A stretch of DNA of 64,000 bases. Source: Erythroxylum novogranatense (taxonomy: Eukaryota; Streptophyta; Magnoliopsida; Malpighiales; Erythroxylaceae). The stretch is from positions 63,613,567 to 63,677,566 of the forward strand of contig CM057227.1 in NCBI GenBank assembly GCA_029891385.1, read 5' to 3'. A program made the position numbers and the translations under genes. The notes below the pieces were generated by a model. That model searched no databases. It was not told where the DNA came from and worked only from the letters and a program-made list of their open reading frames with translations. Shown one piece after another: positions 54,500 to 64,000 of this stretch. How positions within the stretch are numbered: position 1 is the first letter of the stretch; every line of letters begins with the position of its first letter.

Positions 54500-56232
54500 C
54501 CTGTTGCGCTGCCGCCAAAAATCATATTGATGACCCTAACCGGTCGATCATCTTGTTGCCCCGTATTTCTATCATCTCTAGCCCTGGATTGTCATCTAGA
54601 GTCGCGTCGGTCGTCCATATTCCTAGTCTACCTTCCTCCATCGTTCATGTTTTGTCTCCCGGGTCTTCACCAATTGTCAGACCGACCGCTTCTACCCTCA
54701 TTACCTCACTCGGTATTTCTACCGTACTTCAAAAATCTGCCCAGCCTTCCCCTCTGGATGAGGAGTTCGATTTTCTTCTTTAGGTCCCAGCAATCCTCCG
54801 TGTCATGACCGACATCTCTGTGGAAGCGATAGTATAAAGAAGAATCCCTTTTTTTTAGAGGAGTTTTCAATTTGTTGGGTTCTCAGAGGGATTCTCCTTC
54901 TGCTCTCACGATCTCCAATACTTCCGCATATCACCTGTTGAGCGGGGTGAAAGACTCTCGCCTCTGGTCTTTTTGATCGATAAGCTTCCTCCAGCCAGAT
55001 CGATCCTTCTGTCGTTTATGCGAATCATCGGTCCTACTACTCGGCCAGTGGTCATCCGCTCTGCGTTTTGTGTTTTTCAACACTTCCTCCAGCTGGATGT
55101 ATTTGTCTGCCCGATTTCTTATCTCTTGGATGGACCTGGGCTGATCAAGAGCCAGCGACTTCTTGAACTAATCATCCCTCGTATTGCTCATCAGAGCAGC
55201 CAACATGGACGAGCAAGTAAGGTCAGGAACTTCTACAGCTTCATTGTTAAATCGGGTGATGAATTTCTGCAAACTCTCGTTCCTTCCTTGGGTCAGCTGC
55301 ATTACTTCCAAGGTGGTCTTCTGTGGCCGTTTACTTGTAGCGAATTGGTTGAGGAATAGCAGCTTAAAATCCTCAAAACTAGTTATGCAACGTGGGGGCA
55401 AGCTGTTGAACCATCTTCGGGCCCCTTCTTGAAAAGCTGTGCAGAAGGCCTTGCATTGAATGGCGTCTAGAACACAATGCAGGTTCATCATCGATTGAAA
55501 ATGCTACAGATAGTCAAGGGGATCGATCTTTCCCGTATACTTTTCTGGCGTCTGTATCTTAGTACCGACCGCTGGGAGGCTATCCAAGATCTCCGGAATG
55601 AAAGGAGAGGTGTATTGTGTTGATGTTTGGCCAGGGCGGGAATTCATGGCTATGTTGATCCGGTGGTCCACAATTTTTTCCAGGACTTCCGCAGAGTGCC
55701 GATCGGCCATGACACCAACCTGCCGTGCTGGTGTTTGTTGTTGTTCCGGCTGAGACTGTAAGATTTGGCGGATCAATAGATCGGCTGCTTCTTCTATTTG
55801 TCTCTGCGTGAGGAAGTTTTGTTGCGGTGCAGGAGAGTTAGCGTGGAGGGGATATTGAGTGTGAGGATGTGAATATGTTCTGGCATCATCCTCTAGGGCC
55901 ACGCTTTGCGCTTCTTGATCTTGGTTTTGGGATTGTTGCGGTTGATCATACTGATGTAAGTGTTGAGGAGGCGGCTAGTTTAGGCTAGGGTTTTGGAGGA
56001 TGGGTGGAAGGTTTGTCTGGTGGTCAGGATGTGGTAGTGGTAGGGCGGCGGGTAGTCGCAAGCCCATTCGCTGTAGTGCAAGTGCCGCGATAGCGGCTAC
56101 ATCAGGGTTTGTCACTGCCGCCTGACTTATCTGAGTGTTTCTAGACGTGGTGCCTTGATGCTCGGACCCACGGTGGGCGCCAATTGGTTCTGTCAGATTC
56201 TGGTGGGGCTGGGCGCTGCCACTTGGATCCAT
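54500..56232 (-). pseudogene. gag of the Tat element
   Basis: One frame runs from ATG 56232 (inside the 5' LTR) through MDPSGSAQPHQNL, a Q-rich region, IDPLDYL, and the gag core (FCTAFQEGARRWFNSLPPRC, FEDFKLLFLNQFATSKRPQK, LTQGRNESLQKFITRFNNEA). It is interrupted by TAG at 55975, 55504 and 55168. The part below 55168 (SIQEIRNRADKYIQLEE) and down to the protease is more decayed. No zinc knuckle was recognised. Confidence 0.82.
56164..56183 (-). other. Primer binding site of the Tat element
   Basis: Minus strand TTGGCGCCCACCGTGGGTCC, one base after the 5' LTR. This type of site is typical of Tat elements and differs from the tRNA-Met sites of the other elements here. Confidence 0.85.
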
Positions 56233-56520
56233 GAGATTGGTTGGTTCTAGTTCAAAAATACCTACAAAACAATAAAGGCACTCCGGGGGTTGATCTCCGG
56301 TAATCCCCTCCGACGCTCAAGTCAGTATATTTTGTGAGAGTTTTGGTGGCTAGTGAATAAAGAAAAAATAGGATTATTGGAAATCGTACCTTTTCATGAT
56401 GAGGTAACGAATTTATATGATTATTACCTGTGAGAATTAGATCAATTCCCAATGGATGGGCCGATCGGCCCATGAGCCGTTCTGCGTCTAGGCTTGGGCC
56501 TAGCAGGACCGACCCGACCA
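56185..56520 (-). repeat. 5' LTR of the Tat element
   Basis: On the plus strand TGGTTCTGTCAG to CCCGACCA, 336 bp. Confidence 0.93.
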
Positions 56521-57293
56521 AAATCGATAACCAAAGAAGAGGTGGAGATAACACTTTTTCAACTAAATCCACAAAATGATCCTAGCCCTGACGGCTTTGC
56601 CTTATTTTTCTTAAATGCCTTGGATAAAGGGCGTGGTGGTGGACGCAATTCTTGAATTTTTTGGTAAAGGGGTAACGTTGAAAGAGTTAAATAAGACCTT
56701 CATCACTCTGGTTCCGAAGCTCTCTAGCCCTAGTAAAACTTCAGATTGTAGACCTATATCATGTTGCAACATAATATATAAAGTCAAATCCAAAATTCTT
56801 GCTACCAGGCCAAATTCAGTATTGAACAAGATTATCGGTGGTTCTCCAGGAGCATTTCTCTAAACTAGACTAATAGCGAATAATATTCTATTAGCCCAGG
56901 AATTATTTAGATCTAATGGCAGGAAGAAAGCTCCTCTAAATTTTGCTATTAAGTTCAATTTTCGTAAGGGTTTTGACTTTTGACTCACTAGGATGAAACT
57001 TCGTCATCATATACTAGAGGCATTTGTCTTTCCATAGTTTTCTTAAACTGATCAGACAATGCATAATCACTATATCCTAGTCTGTGCTTGTCAATGGAGT
57101 TCTTACAACGCAATTCCAAGCTGGCAAAAGTCTGAGGAAAGCTGACCACTTGTCACCTTACATTTTCATCGTTCATATAGTCCCTCCAGATTGATCTCCC
57201 ATAAGAATCTAAGGTTTGAATATCACAGTAGATGTCAGAAACTTAAAAATATGACAGTTGATTTTAAAAACTTAATCTTTTAAATCTATGTTA

Positions 57294-57491
57294 TGTTGAG
57301 AAGTCAAGTGTGAGTGGAAATCCTACGTTGGAAAGAAATGGAGTTAGTGAATTACATATAAGTGGAAAGGACCCATAAACCTAATGCCTTAAGGTTTTAG
57401 GTTGAAGTGTGGTGTCAAAGCCCACAAATATGTTTAATCACTAGGCCCATGGTGTAGATCTCTCATGTAAGTGGGCTCCCTAGATCTAACA
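57294..57491 (+). repeat. 5' LTR of the TRIM
   Basis: 198 bp, TGTTGAGAAGTC to GATCTAACA. Confidence 0.93.
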
Positions 57492-57716
57492 AGTGGTATC
57501 AGAGCCGATAGTTCGGCAAGGGACGAGTATGGAGATGGTAGTCGGATTCTGTGGTTGCCTCCCCACGAAGAAGAGCAAGGAGACTCCTGGTGGGCTCAGA
57601 CCAGTAGAGTATAAGGGCTCTTGGTGACACCATATACTTGAGCTACTAAGTAAAAAAGGCTTTCGCTCAAGGGGAAGTTCAAGCCCAATGTGGAAGTTCA
57701 CACTTGAGGGGGAGAT

Positions 57717-57914
57717 TGTTGGGAAGTCAAGTGTGAGTGGAAATCCCACGTTGGAAAGAAATGGAGTTAGTGAATGACATATAAGTGGAAAGGGCCCATA
57801 AACCTAATGTCTTAAGGTTTTAGGTTGAAGTGTGGTGTCAAAGCCTACAAATATGTTTCATCACTAGGCCCATGGTTAAGATCTCCCATGTAAGTGGGCT
57901 CCCCAGATCTAACA
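57717..57914 (+). repeat. 3' LTR of the TRIM
   Basis: 198 bp, TGTTGGGAAGTC to GATCTAACA. Confidence 0.93.
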
Positions 57915-58734
57915 TGTTATACAGATGATCTACTCTTGTTTTGTAAGGAAAAGGATAAATCCTTAATCCTTATCATATCTTCTCTCCAACTATTTAAAAA
58001 CTATCAATTTGTTTGTTAATTTGAAGAAGAGCCACTTAATCATTTTTGCCAGCGGGAAGCACTTGTCCAATTGGTTATCATCCATCACTGGTTTAAAAAT
58101 CAAGGATCTCCTTTTACATGTACGGGCTTTCCAATCTCAATTAAGAGGTTTGAAACATTTTGAATGCATCCCTCTGCTGGAAAAGATACATAAAAGAATC
58201 TTCAGTTGGAGCACTAAAACTCTCTCATTCACAGGAAGGTTATCTCTTATTAAATATATACTTAATCATTATATACATATTGGTCAAATTCTTGTGGAGT
58301 GGGGCAAATAACTCTCAAATTCACTATAAAGTTGTTGGGAGAAAGTGTGCAAGCTTGAACATGCAAGAGGACTTAGCATCTAATCCCTGAAAATCACCAG
58401 CAAAATGCTGATGAGGTTCCTATCTAATAGTGAAGCACTTTAGGTGAAGTGAATTCATATGTTTTTTTTTTCTAAATGGGAAAAGATTTTAGGAAATTCA
58501 ATGTAATACTAGCACTTCTTGGTTCACAAACCAAATGTTAAAGCTGAGAGAACCACGTCCAAAACAACATTATTTGTTAATTAGGGAACGGGGTCCATTA
58601 TGGCATGATAATTAGTGCTTAGCTGTACCTTTGGCCAGTCATCAACAAGTACAAGCTCTGCTTCATCGGTACCCAGTGGGCAGTAAAGCGAGTACCATAC
58701 TCAAAAAATGAAGAGTGGCAAGTAGAGCTCTTTA

Positions 58735-59670
58735 GCAGTGTATGGTTGTTACTTGTTGTTCCTTTCAGCGGGGACAGATGGTAAAAAAAAATATGTCCTT
58801 CTGTATATTAGTTACTATTTTAAGTAATTTTTATCCTATCTTTAAATGATAAAAATAAAAAAATTTATTTCTTTTAAAACTGAAAGATAAAATTTTTTAT
58901 CTCCGTCTCCGAGATAAAACACATAAGTAGCTTCTAAAATACCCTTCTCTTATATGAGCAATTTTTATTCTTAATTATATTATTAAATTTAAACTTATTA
59001 TTATTTTTATTATTTTTATTTTTATTATAATGAAATTAATTATCTTATTATTATTATAAGTATTATTGTTGTTATTATTATTAATTACTATTATAAATTT
59101 TCTACATATTATTATTCTTATTATTATTAATATTATTATTTTTATTATTTTATTATACTAAATTAATTATCTTATTATTATTATTATTATTATTATACTT
59201 ACGAAATTAATTATCTTATTATTATTATTATCATTATTAAAATTATTAATATATTATTATTACTATTATTAATTATTTATTATTGTTATTATTATTATTA
59301 TTAAATATTATTATAAATTTTGTACTTATTATTATTATTGTTATTATTATTAATTATTGTTATAAATTTTATACTTATTATTATTCTTTTATTATTAATA
59401 ATATTATTTTTATTAATTTTATTATACTGAAATTAATTATCTTATTATTATTATTATTATTAATTTTGTACTTAATATTATTATTATTAATTATTGCTAT
59501 TATTATTATTATTAATTATTATAAATTTTGTACTTATTATTATTATTATTATTATACAAGATTAATTTTCTTATTATTATTTTTATTATCATTATTATAC
59601 ATAATTAATTTTATTATTATTATTGTGATTATTAAATTCCTTATTATTATTAATTTTATTCCTCTTCTTC

Positions 59671-59714
<44 letters not shown>

Positions 59715-60035
59715 GAAATTAATTTCTTATTGTTATTGTTATTATTATTATTATTTGTTAACTTTTTTACTAATACAAATCATTTGTTTTAAAATAATAA
59801 ATGAATTACATATTTTCGATCATATTATACTGTAGGGGAACTTTAGTCATTGACACTATTTTTTATGTTCTGTCAATTGCAACTAAACACATTTCTGTCG
59901 TCGAGACGGAGACAGTTTTATCTGTTTTGTCTATCACAACCAAACACCCCACTGTCTCCAATTTTTGTTTTATTTTGTCTCCAATTTTTTTTTCATTCCG
60001 TCTCTGCATACGGGAGACAGCAACCATACACAGCG
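58735..60035. mobile_element. Harbinger-like MITE with expanded ATT tract
   Basis: Inverted ends GTGTATGGTTG (58738-58748) and CAACCATACAC (60021-60031) lie just inside TTA on both sides (58732-58734 and 60036-60038), the target duplication type of PIF/Harbinger. Subterminal GACAAAA/TTTTGTC and GTGTTTGGTTG-like motifs recur near the right end. No transposase. The ends are short and slightly unequal, so superfamily placement is tentative. Confidence 0.5.
58975..59762. repeat. (ATT)n imperfect microsatellite
   Basis: Roughly 790 bases of interrupted TTA/ATT trinucleotide repeat with occasional AATTAAT blocks. The long Leu/Ile-rich frame at 59283-59792 is translated repeat and not a gene. Confidence 0.9.
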
Positions 60036-60041
60036 TTAAGG

Positions 60042-60596
60042 TGTTGTGGGAATCTAGTGTTAGAAATTTTTTTCGTCCTTAGGGACAATTTTGTCCATGC
60101 ATCATAAAGTTGGACAATATTAATTACAATTTTAGTTTTTAAATAAATTATCGGTTAAGTTGCGTCATGTGATCCAGATAAAGATAATAAAGTGGCCCAA
60201 TAAATGATCTAGATTAATAGGTCGAAGTTCGAGTAAAAAATGGATCCCAATTAGTGTAGACCGGGTCCATATTAGTCTTGTGATGGGGAAGCCCAATATG
60301 AAAGCTATATAAAGGTTAAGGTCTCCTGTAGTTGATCATATCATTCACGAGCATAAGGATTCTCTGACCTGTTAAAAGAGCTCGTGTTTTGAGAAAACTG
60401 TAAAAAGATCTAGCCCGTGAGTTGGGAAGCACTTTCCACTAAAGGTCCCAAAAGATTCGGAGACATTTGAAGCTCAAAATCGACATCGAAATCGAAATTA
60501 GAGATGGAACCGAAATCTAGGTATTCTGCATTACCTCGTTTTTATCCTTTCATATAGATCTAGGAGACATAATAAGGCTCACACTACGTACCAACA
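60042..60596 (+). repeat. 5' LTR of the right-edge copia element
   Basis: The right end is firm (CCAACA plus primer site). The left end is either TGTTGTGGG at 60042 or TGTTAGAAA at 60058; no second LTR is available. TATATAAAGG at 60307-60316 is a likely TATA box. Confidence 0.6.
60307..60314 (+). promoter_or_regulatory. Putative TATA box of the right-edge copia LTR
   Basis: CTATATAAAGG about 285 bases before the LTR end. Confidence 0.5.
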
Positions 60597-60598
60597 TG

Positions 60599-60610
60599 TG
60601 GTATCAGAGC
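60599..60610 (+). other. Primer binding site of the right-edge copia element
   Basis: TGGTATCAGAGC two bases after CCAACA; initiator tRNA-Met type. Confidence 0.85.
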
Positions 60611-60839
60611 AGTTACGTGATTGAATTGTCGGAAATGAAGATTTTTTTATTTTTCATCTCATTTAGTTTTGCTTCGTTTTTGATTGGTTTTGCCTCGTTT
60701 TTTATTCATTTTTCAGTTTTTTATGTATATAATTACGTAAAAGTAGTATACATAAGATTAGCTATAAAAAACGGGTTGAAAACGGGCCGAACAGAGTGAA
60801 AAACGGACTCTCAAGATGTCGAAAATAGCCTCCGATGTC

Positions 60840-61170
60840 AGAGAAAGGGAAAACTGTCTGCACGTGCCCAACAACGCTACAGAAGCACGGGGTGCCGTAT
60901 ACGATCTGACGCGTGCGACGTACGCACCAACCGCGACACGACACATTGCTCCACGGAGGGATGGACACCGACATACGTGGAACGGCAGGCGCATGCGTTA
61001 CACATGCCCATTCGGACCATCGACATCAAGCACACGTGGCTCTGACAGATGCGCGACACGTGTCAGCGTGTCCAGTGCACTCGTCACACAATGTCAGCGC
61101 GTCTGCGCATGGTTGCACTCTCCAGACGCAGTCGGCACGGGGGAACACGCGCTGACGTGACATCAGCCGT
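60840..61170 (+). promoter_or_regulatory. GC-rich block with clustered ACGT cores
   Basis: Six ACGT cores in ~330 bases, three of them full G-box CACGTG motifs (GCACGTGC, CACACGTGG, ACACGTGT), plus CTGACGTGACATCAG. Such motifs bind plant bZIP and bHLH factors. Whether they act as regulatory sites here is inference. Confidence 0.4.
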
Positions 61171-61364
61171 ATGATCTGCTACAATACCAAAAAAAGCCCA
61201 AAATTTTAGATATCCTGTAAAGGTACCCCGAGGTGTTTTGGGTCAGTTTTCAGGTCCAGGAAATTTATAAAGTAACCTTTTCTATTTTTCTGGATTTATT
61301 ACATTAGTAATAAATTAAAGTTTAACTTTAGAAAAAAGAATTAAGGTATTCTAGATTCGATTTC

Positions 61365-61600
61365 GATTGAATTTTCATGCTTCGGACATTGTATAAGGGA
61401 GATACATAAGGTTCTCGTGTCTTGGGTCTCATTTTCAGTGTTTGAGATTGCAGATAATCAATCGAAAAAGGCATCGAGACATTCTGAAGCCATTTTTGAG
61501 TAAATTTTCATGCAATGAACTTGCCATAAGGTGATAAGGGAGATGCATAAGGGTCTCGTGTTTCAGGAGGTCGGTTCAGTATCTGGTGACGCACGATTGT
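61365..61600 (+). repeat. Diverged direct duplication in the leader
   Basis: Both copies contain AAGGGAGAT-CATAAGG-TCTCGTGT (61395-61422 and 61537-61563) preceded by a similar TTTTCATGC stretch. Confidence 0.65.
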
Positions 61601-62209
61601 CACTCTACTGAGATTTTTCTTTTACGAAGATCTCAAATGAAGTTTTCAGAGAATGTCTTCAACATGTGTGTAAGACAATGAGACTGTGCATTCAGATTTT
61701 TGCATTTATTGATGTTGCATTGTCATATACGGTATGCCCATAAAGAATATAAGGATGACTTAAAGATATATCCCTTGTGTTTGAGGACTTTTTGGGTGTT
61801 GAAAAGAATGCAGTCACCAAAACAACCTTTCAAGTCGGTATTCTGAATTGTTCTGCTTACATGTTAGGGGATGTCTTTGATTTTATGTTTGGTTATTATG
61901 CAAAAAGGTGTTGGCCTTACATAAAATTTTGAGATGTGTATAAAAGCATTAGATGGAGGAAAGCTGTTGCTCAAATGATCTAGTCACCCAAAGGTGGTAG
62001 TGTCATGGAGTTGATGGTTTGTACTCCGACCGCTTTTTATGTGTGAAAGTCTAATTGCATATATTATGTATTTAGCCAAAAGGTGTTTCATAATATGTGT
62101 GATCGGATTTTCAGGAAAGATACTATTTAATGGATTTAGTATCGTTGTTGTCCTACATTTATGCTTATTTAAAGATTATCATCTTGAAGTCACCTTTTTA
62201 GTCAACCAA

Positions 62210-62830
62210 ATTAGTGTCATCATTGAAACCCTTGTTGGTTTCAATATAAAGAATTGGACGGAGGATGTTTTGAAAGTTGTGGAGATAGCTGTGGTTGAAA
62301 TGGCCATACGGACGGGTAAGCCATCTCCACTTACATCCATGAGTTCGCCAGCTCATAAAGCAGCCTATGAAGCCTATGATCAGTCTAACAGATTATATCT
62401 AACAACCATTAAGAAATCCATAACTAACCATCTGCAAAGTGGACTTCTGGACACAGACATAGCGAAGGAGTTTCTTGATAAAGTCTCCCTGAGATACACA
62501 GTCTCATCTGGTGTTGAGACAAGTGCCTTGATAAAAGTATTATTCTCCATGAAGTATACAGGAGAAAAAGGGGAGTAATATAGTACATATCGAGAATAAT
62601 TCATTTTCACAGTAGGTGAAGATATTGAGACTTCAATGCTTTGATATCCCATTGTGTTGCTAAGGTAGGGAAACTCAAGTTTTGCTACTCCTACAATCCT
62701 CGAAGCAGCTTAAGGGAAGACAAAGATGAAACCCGTTAAGTTCAAAGGTAGAAAGTTTAAATCTTCTCCATATGCTGACGCTGGTCAAACTAGTTCTGGT
62801 AAAGGTTCTTAGGACATAAAGAAACCAGTA
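62210..62830 (+). pseudogene. gag of the right-edge copia element
   Basis: Copia gag pattern: VGFNIKNWTEDVLKVVEIAV, EMAIRTGKPSPLTSMSS, HKAAYEAYDQSNRLYLTTIK, SGVETSALIKVLFSMKYTGE, then a TAA at 62576. Further decayed gag follows (MKPVKFKGRKFKSSPYADAG). The N-terminal start is not clear; upstream codons in the same frame back to 62039 look non-gag. Confidence 0.7.
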
Positions 62831-63289
62831 GTATAAGGTTTAAAGGGAAGAATGTGACCATCAGGTCATTCTTTGGCTTGTCCATTATGAATCTAATTTG
62901 CAATAGTCGCATTAAGTATAAGTGACTATTTAGTGGAACATCTGATCAAGATGCTTCTATAATGCAGTAGTTCATATCCAGGATAAAGCCAAATAAAGGG
63001 AAGGAGGAGCTGATGGTTCACAGCAATAAAGAGGTGGAAGTAATATCTATAGGGGATGTATGTACTGAACTTTATAGTAAGGTTTATTTGGTTTTTACAC
63101 GACACATTTTATATGTGATCTTTTGATCAATTTAAGACACTGAAGGTTGACGTTTTGCATTCAATACTTCTATTGTATAGTCGTTGTTTGATGCAAAACA
63201 TAAAGGTGCAACTTTCTTGTCATATGGTTTGTATAAAATGTGTCTTGCCCCGAATTAGATATATACGTCTTCGTATCATGCTAAACAAG

Positions 63290-63960
63290 GTATGAAGGAC
63301 CTGATAAATGAGAAGTCATACATGGTGTGGCATAAAAGTTTAAGTCACATTTCCAGAGCTAGGATTGAGAGATTGATCAAGGAAAGCATTTCTCAAATCT
63401 AGATTAAGATGATCTGGAAACATATGCAGACTGTTTCAGGGGTAAGTTGACTAATAAGGACATTAAGGTCAATTCATGCTTCTAACTTGTTGAGTCTGAT
63501 ACATAAAGATTTCGGTAGACCTCATACAATTGCATTATGCAATTCTGAAAGTATTCTGACATTTCTTGATGATTATTCCCATCAAAGTCATGTGTTCTTG
63601 CTTAAAGACTGAAGGTTGAGAACTAGTTGAAAAAATTCATCAAAATAGTCAAATTTGACCGTAGAGGAGAATATCATAGCAAACATAGTATTTTGAGACT
63701 TTAAAAGATCCGTTTGCCAGATATATAGAGTCAGTTGGAATAGTGACTTAGTTCAATATGCCGAGTAGTTTTGAGCAAAATGGTGTGTTGCCGAAAGACA
63801 TAATTGCACCCTCAAGGACTTAAATGAGTCAATGTAGAGAAGAACTAATCTACCTATCTAAAAGATTGAAAAAACTCAGCCTTGCGCACATTCGTGTAAA
63901 GGGCTGCCCTACTGAGGTAGCAATCCTTATAAAGAAAGATTGCATGCTCAGTCCCTTCAT
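63290..63960 (+). pseudogene. Gag-pre-integrase and integrase of the right-edge copia element
   Basis: EKSYMVWHKSLSHISRARIE, RLIKES gives the zinc-binding 'WHxRLGHIS' block. Then LLSLIHKDFGRPHTIALCNS and LTFLDDYSHQSHVFLLKD form the core, and VAERHNCTL is the decayed 'GVAERRNRTL' block. Interrupted by many stops. Confidence 0.75.
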
Positions 63961-64000
63961 TTCTATTTAGTAAAATATCTCAATCACTTTAGGACTACAG

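Larger units (their letters stand above)
46359..56520 (-). mobile_element. Complete Tat-lineage Ty3 retrotransposon, minus strand
   Basis: LTRs of 336 bp at both ends open TG and close CA, with a perfect target duplication AAATC (46354-46358 and 56521-56525). From right to left: 5' LTR, primer site TTGGCGCCCACCGTGG, gag, protease, RT, RNase H, a second RNase H, integrase, a 79-bp tandem array, an antisense ORF, polypurine tract and 3' LTR. The second RNase H and antisense ORF mark the Tat lineage (Grande/Retand-like organisation). I count about 29 differences between the LTRs (8-9%), so the insertion is older than the copia element at 13504. Confidence 0.95.
57294..57914 (+). mobile_element. 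TRIM (miniature LTR retrotransposon)
   Basis: 621 bp: two 198-bp LTRs (TGTTG ... CTAACA), primer site TGGTATCAGAGCC at 57494-57506, a 225-bp non-coding interior, and polypurine tract TTGAGGGGGAGA at 57704-57715. The target duplication TGTTA is perfect (57289-57293 and 57915-57919). I count 11 LTR differences in 198 bases (5.6%). It cannot encode proteins and must have used another element's machinery. Confidence 0.95.
56526..58650 (+). pseudogene. L1-type LINE relic: RT and zinc-binding region
   Basis: Plus strand, many frame changes: EITLFQLNPQNDPSPDGFAL ('KAPGPDGF' block), LKELNKTFITLVPKLSSPSK (family: 'LNxTFIxLIPK'), SDCRPISCCNIIYKVKSKIL, LRKADHLSPYIF, then YTDDLLLFCKEKDKS (catalytic 'FADD' block) right after a nested TRIM. 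After it come WSTKTLSFTGRLSLIKYIL and, near 58510-58600, LLKLREPRP and LWHDN. The Tat element sits at its left edge, and no LINE sequence continues on the far side, so the LINE is 5'-truncated. Confidence 0.8.
60611..62180 (+). other. Leader of the right-edge copia element
   Basis: Untranslated in my reading. 60780-61170 is strikingly GC- and CpG-rich; the frames there (for example 60816-61160) have no recognisable family. The remainder is AT-rich and includes a diverged ~130-bp duplication. Confidence 0.5.
60042..64000 (+). mobile_element. 5' part of a Ty1/copia retrotransposon
   Basis: 5' LTR ending CCAACA at 60596, primer site, a 1.6-kb leader, degenerate gag, and gag-pre-integrase and integrase up to the window edge. 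The rest of pol and the 3' LTR lie outside. Lineage not determined. Confidence 0.8.

Noticed and set aside
59283..59792. 169-codon Leu/Ile-rich frame resembling a membrane protein
   Set aside because: Pure translation of an ATT microsatellite.
60816..61160. 114-codon frame in GC-rich leader
   Set aside because: Open in all frames because of base composition; no recognisable motif.

Overview
This is plant nuclear DNA, most likely from a eudicot. Two spliced nuclear genes of plant type can be recognised: a four-exon cyanase and a broken ROOT HAIR DEFECTIVE 3 (RHD3) relic. Almost everything else is plant transposable elements: Ty1/copia of several kinds, Ty3 chromovirus, Ty3 Tat, L1-type LINEs, a pogo-type DNA transposon, a TRIM and a Harbinger-like MITE. 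No bacterial, organellar, rRNA, tRNA or CRISPR signal was seen. The species cannot be named from the sequence.

Layout. 1-3.9 kb: 3' end of a SIRE-type copia element with the extra ORF after pol and its 3' LTR. 3.9-13.1 kb: Tekay/Del-type chromovirus with a 3.28-kb 3' LTR and a 5' LTR cut back to 0.96 kb; both LTRs carry a 21-bp minisatellite built on TGACGTCA. 13.1-23.3 kb: relic of an L1-type ORF1 (DUF4283-like), split by a complete minus-strand copia element (13504-22795; 2.1-kb LTRs, TSD TTCTT). 24.0-25.9 kb: pogo/CENP-B-type transposon with TIRs and TA target duplications, transposase broken. 26.2-28.7 kb: old minus-strand copia relic carrying a 5'-truncated LINE tail.

29.3-41.8 kb: the only gene that looks intact, cyanase on the minus strand. 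Its last coding exon (39 nt) lies 10.94 kb beyond exon 3. That intron holds a deleted copia copy, a full-length small-LTR copia element in antisense, another copia scrap and a LINE tail. 43.1-44.8 kb: RHD3 relic, same strand, GTPase domain missing and middle exons deleted.

46.4-56.5 kb: complete Tat-lineage Ty3 element on the minus strand (336-bp LTRs, TSD AAATC). It has a second RNase H, a spliced antisense ORF with its own TATA box, and a 79-bp tandem array. 56.5-58.7 kb: L1-type RT relic hit by a 621-bp TRIM with perfect TSD TGTTA. 58.7-60.0 kb: Harbinger-like MITE swollen by an (ATT)n tract. 60.0-64.0 kb: 5' half of another copia element with a GC-rich, ACGT-rich leader.

All retroelement reading frames carry nonsense codons or frameshifts. 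Many of these are CAG-to-TAG or TGG-to-TGA changes, as expected from long-term cytosine methylation. The cyanase exons have no such damage.
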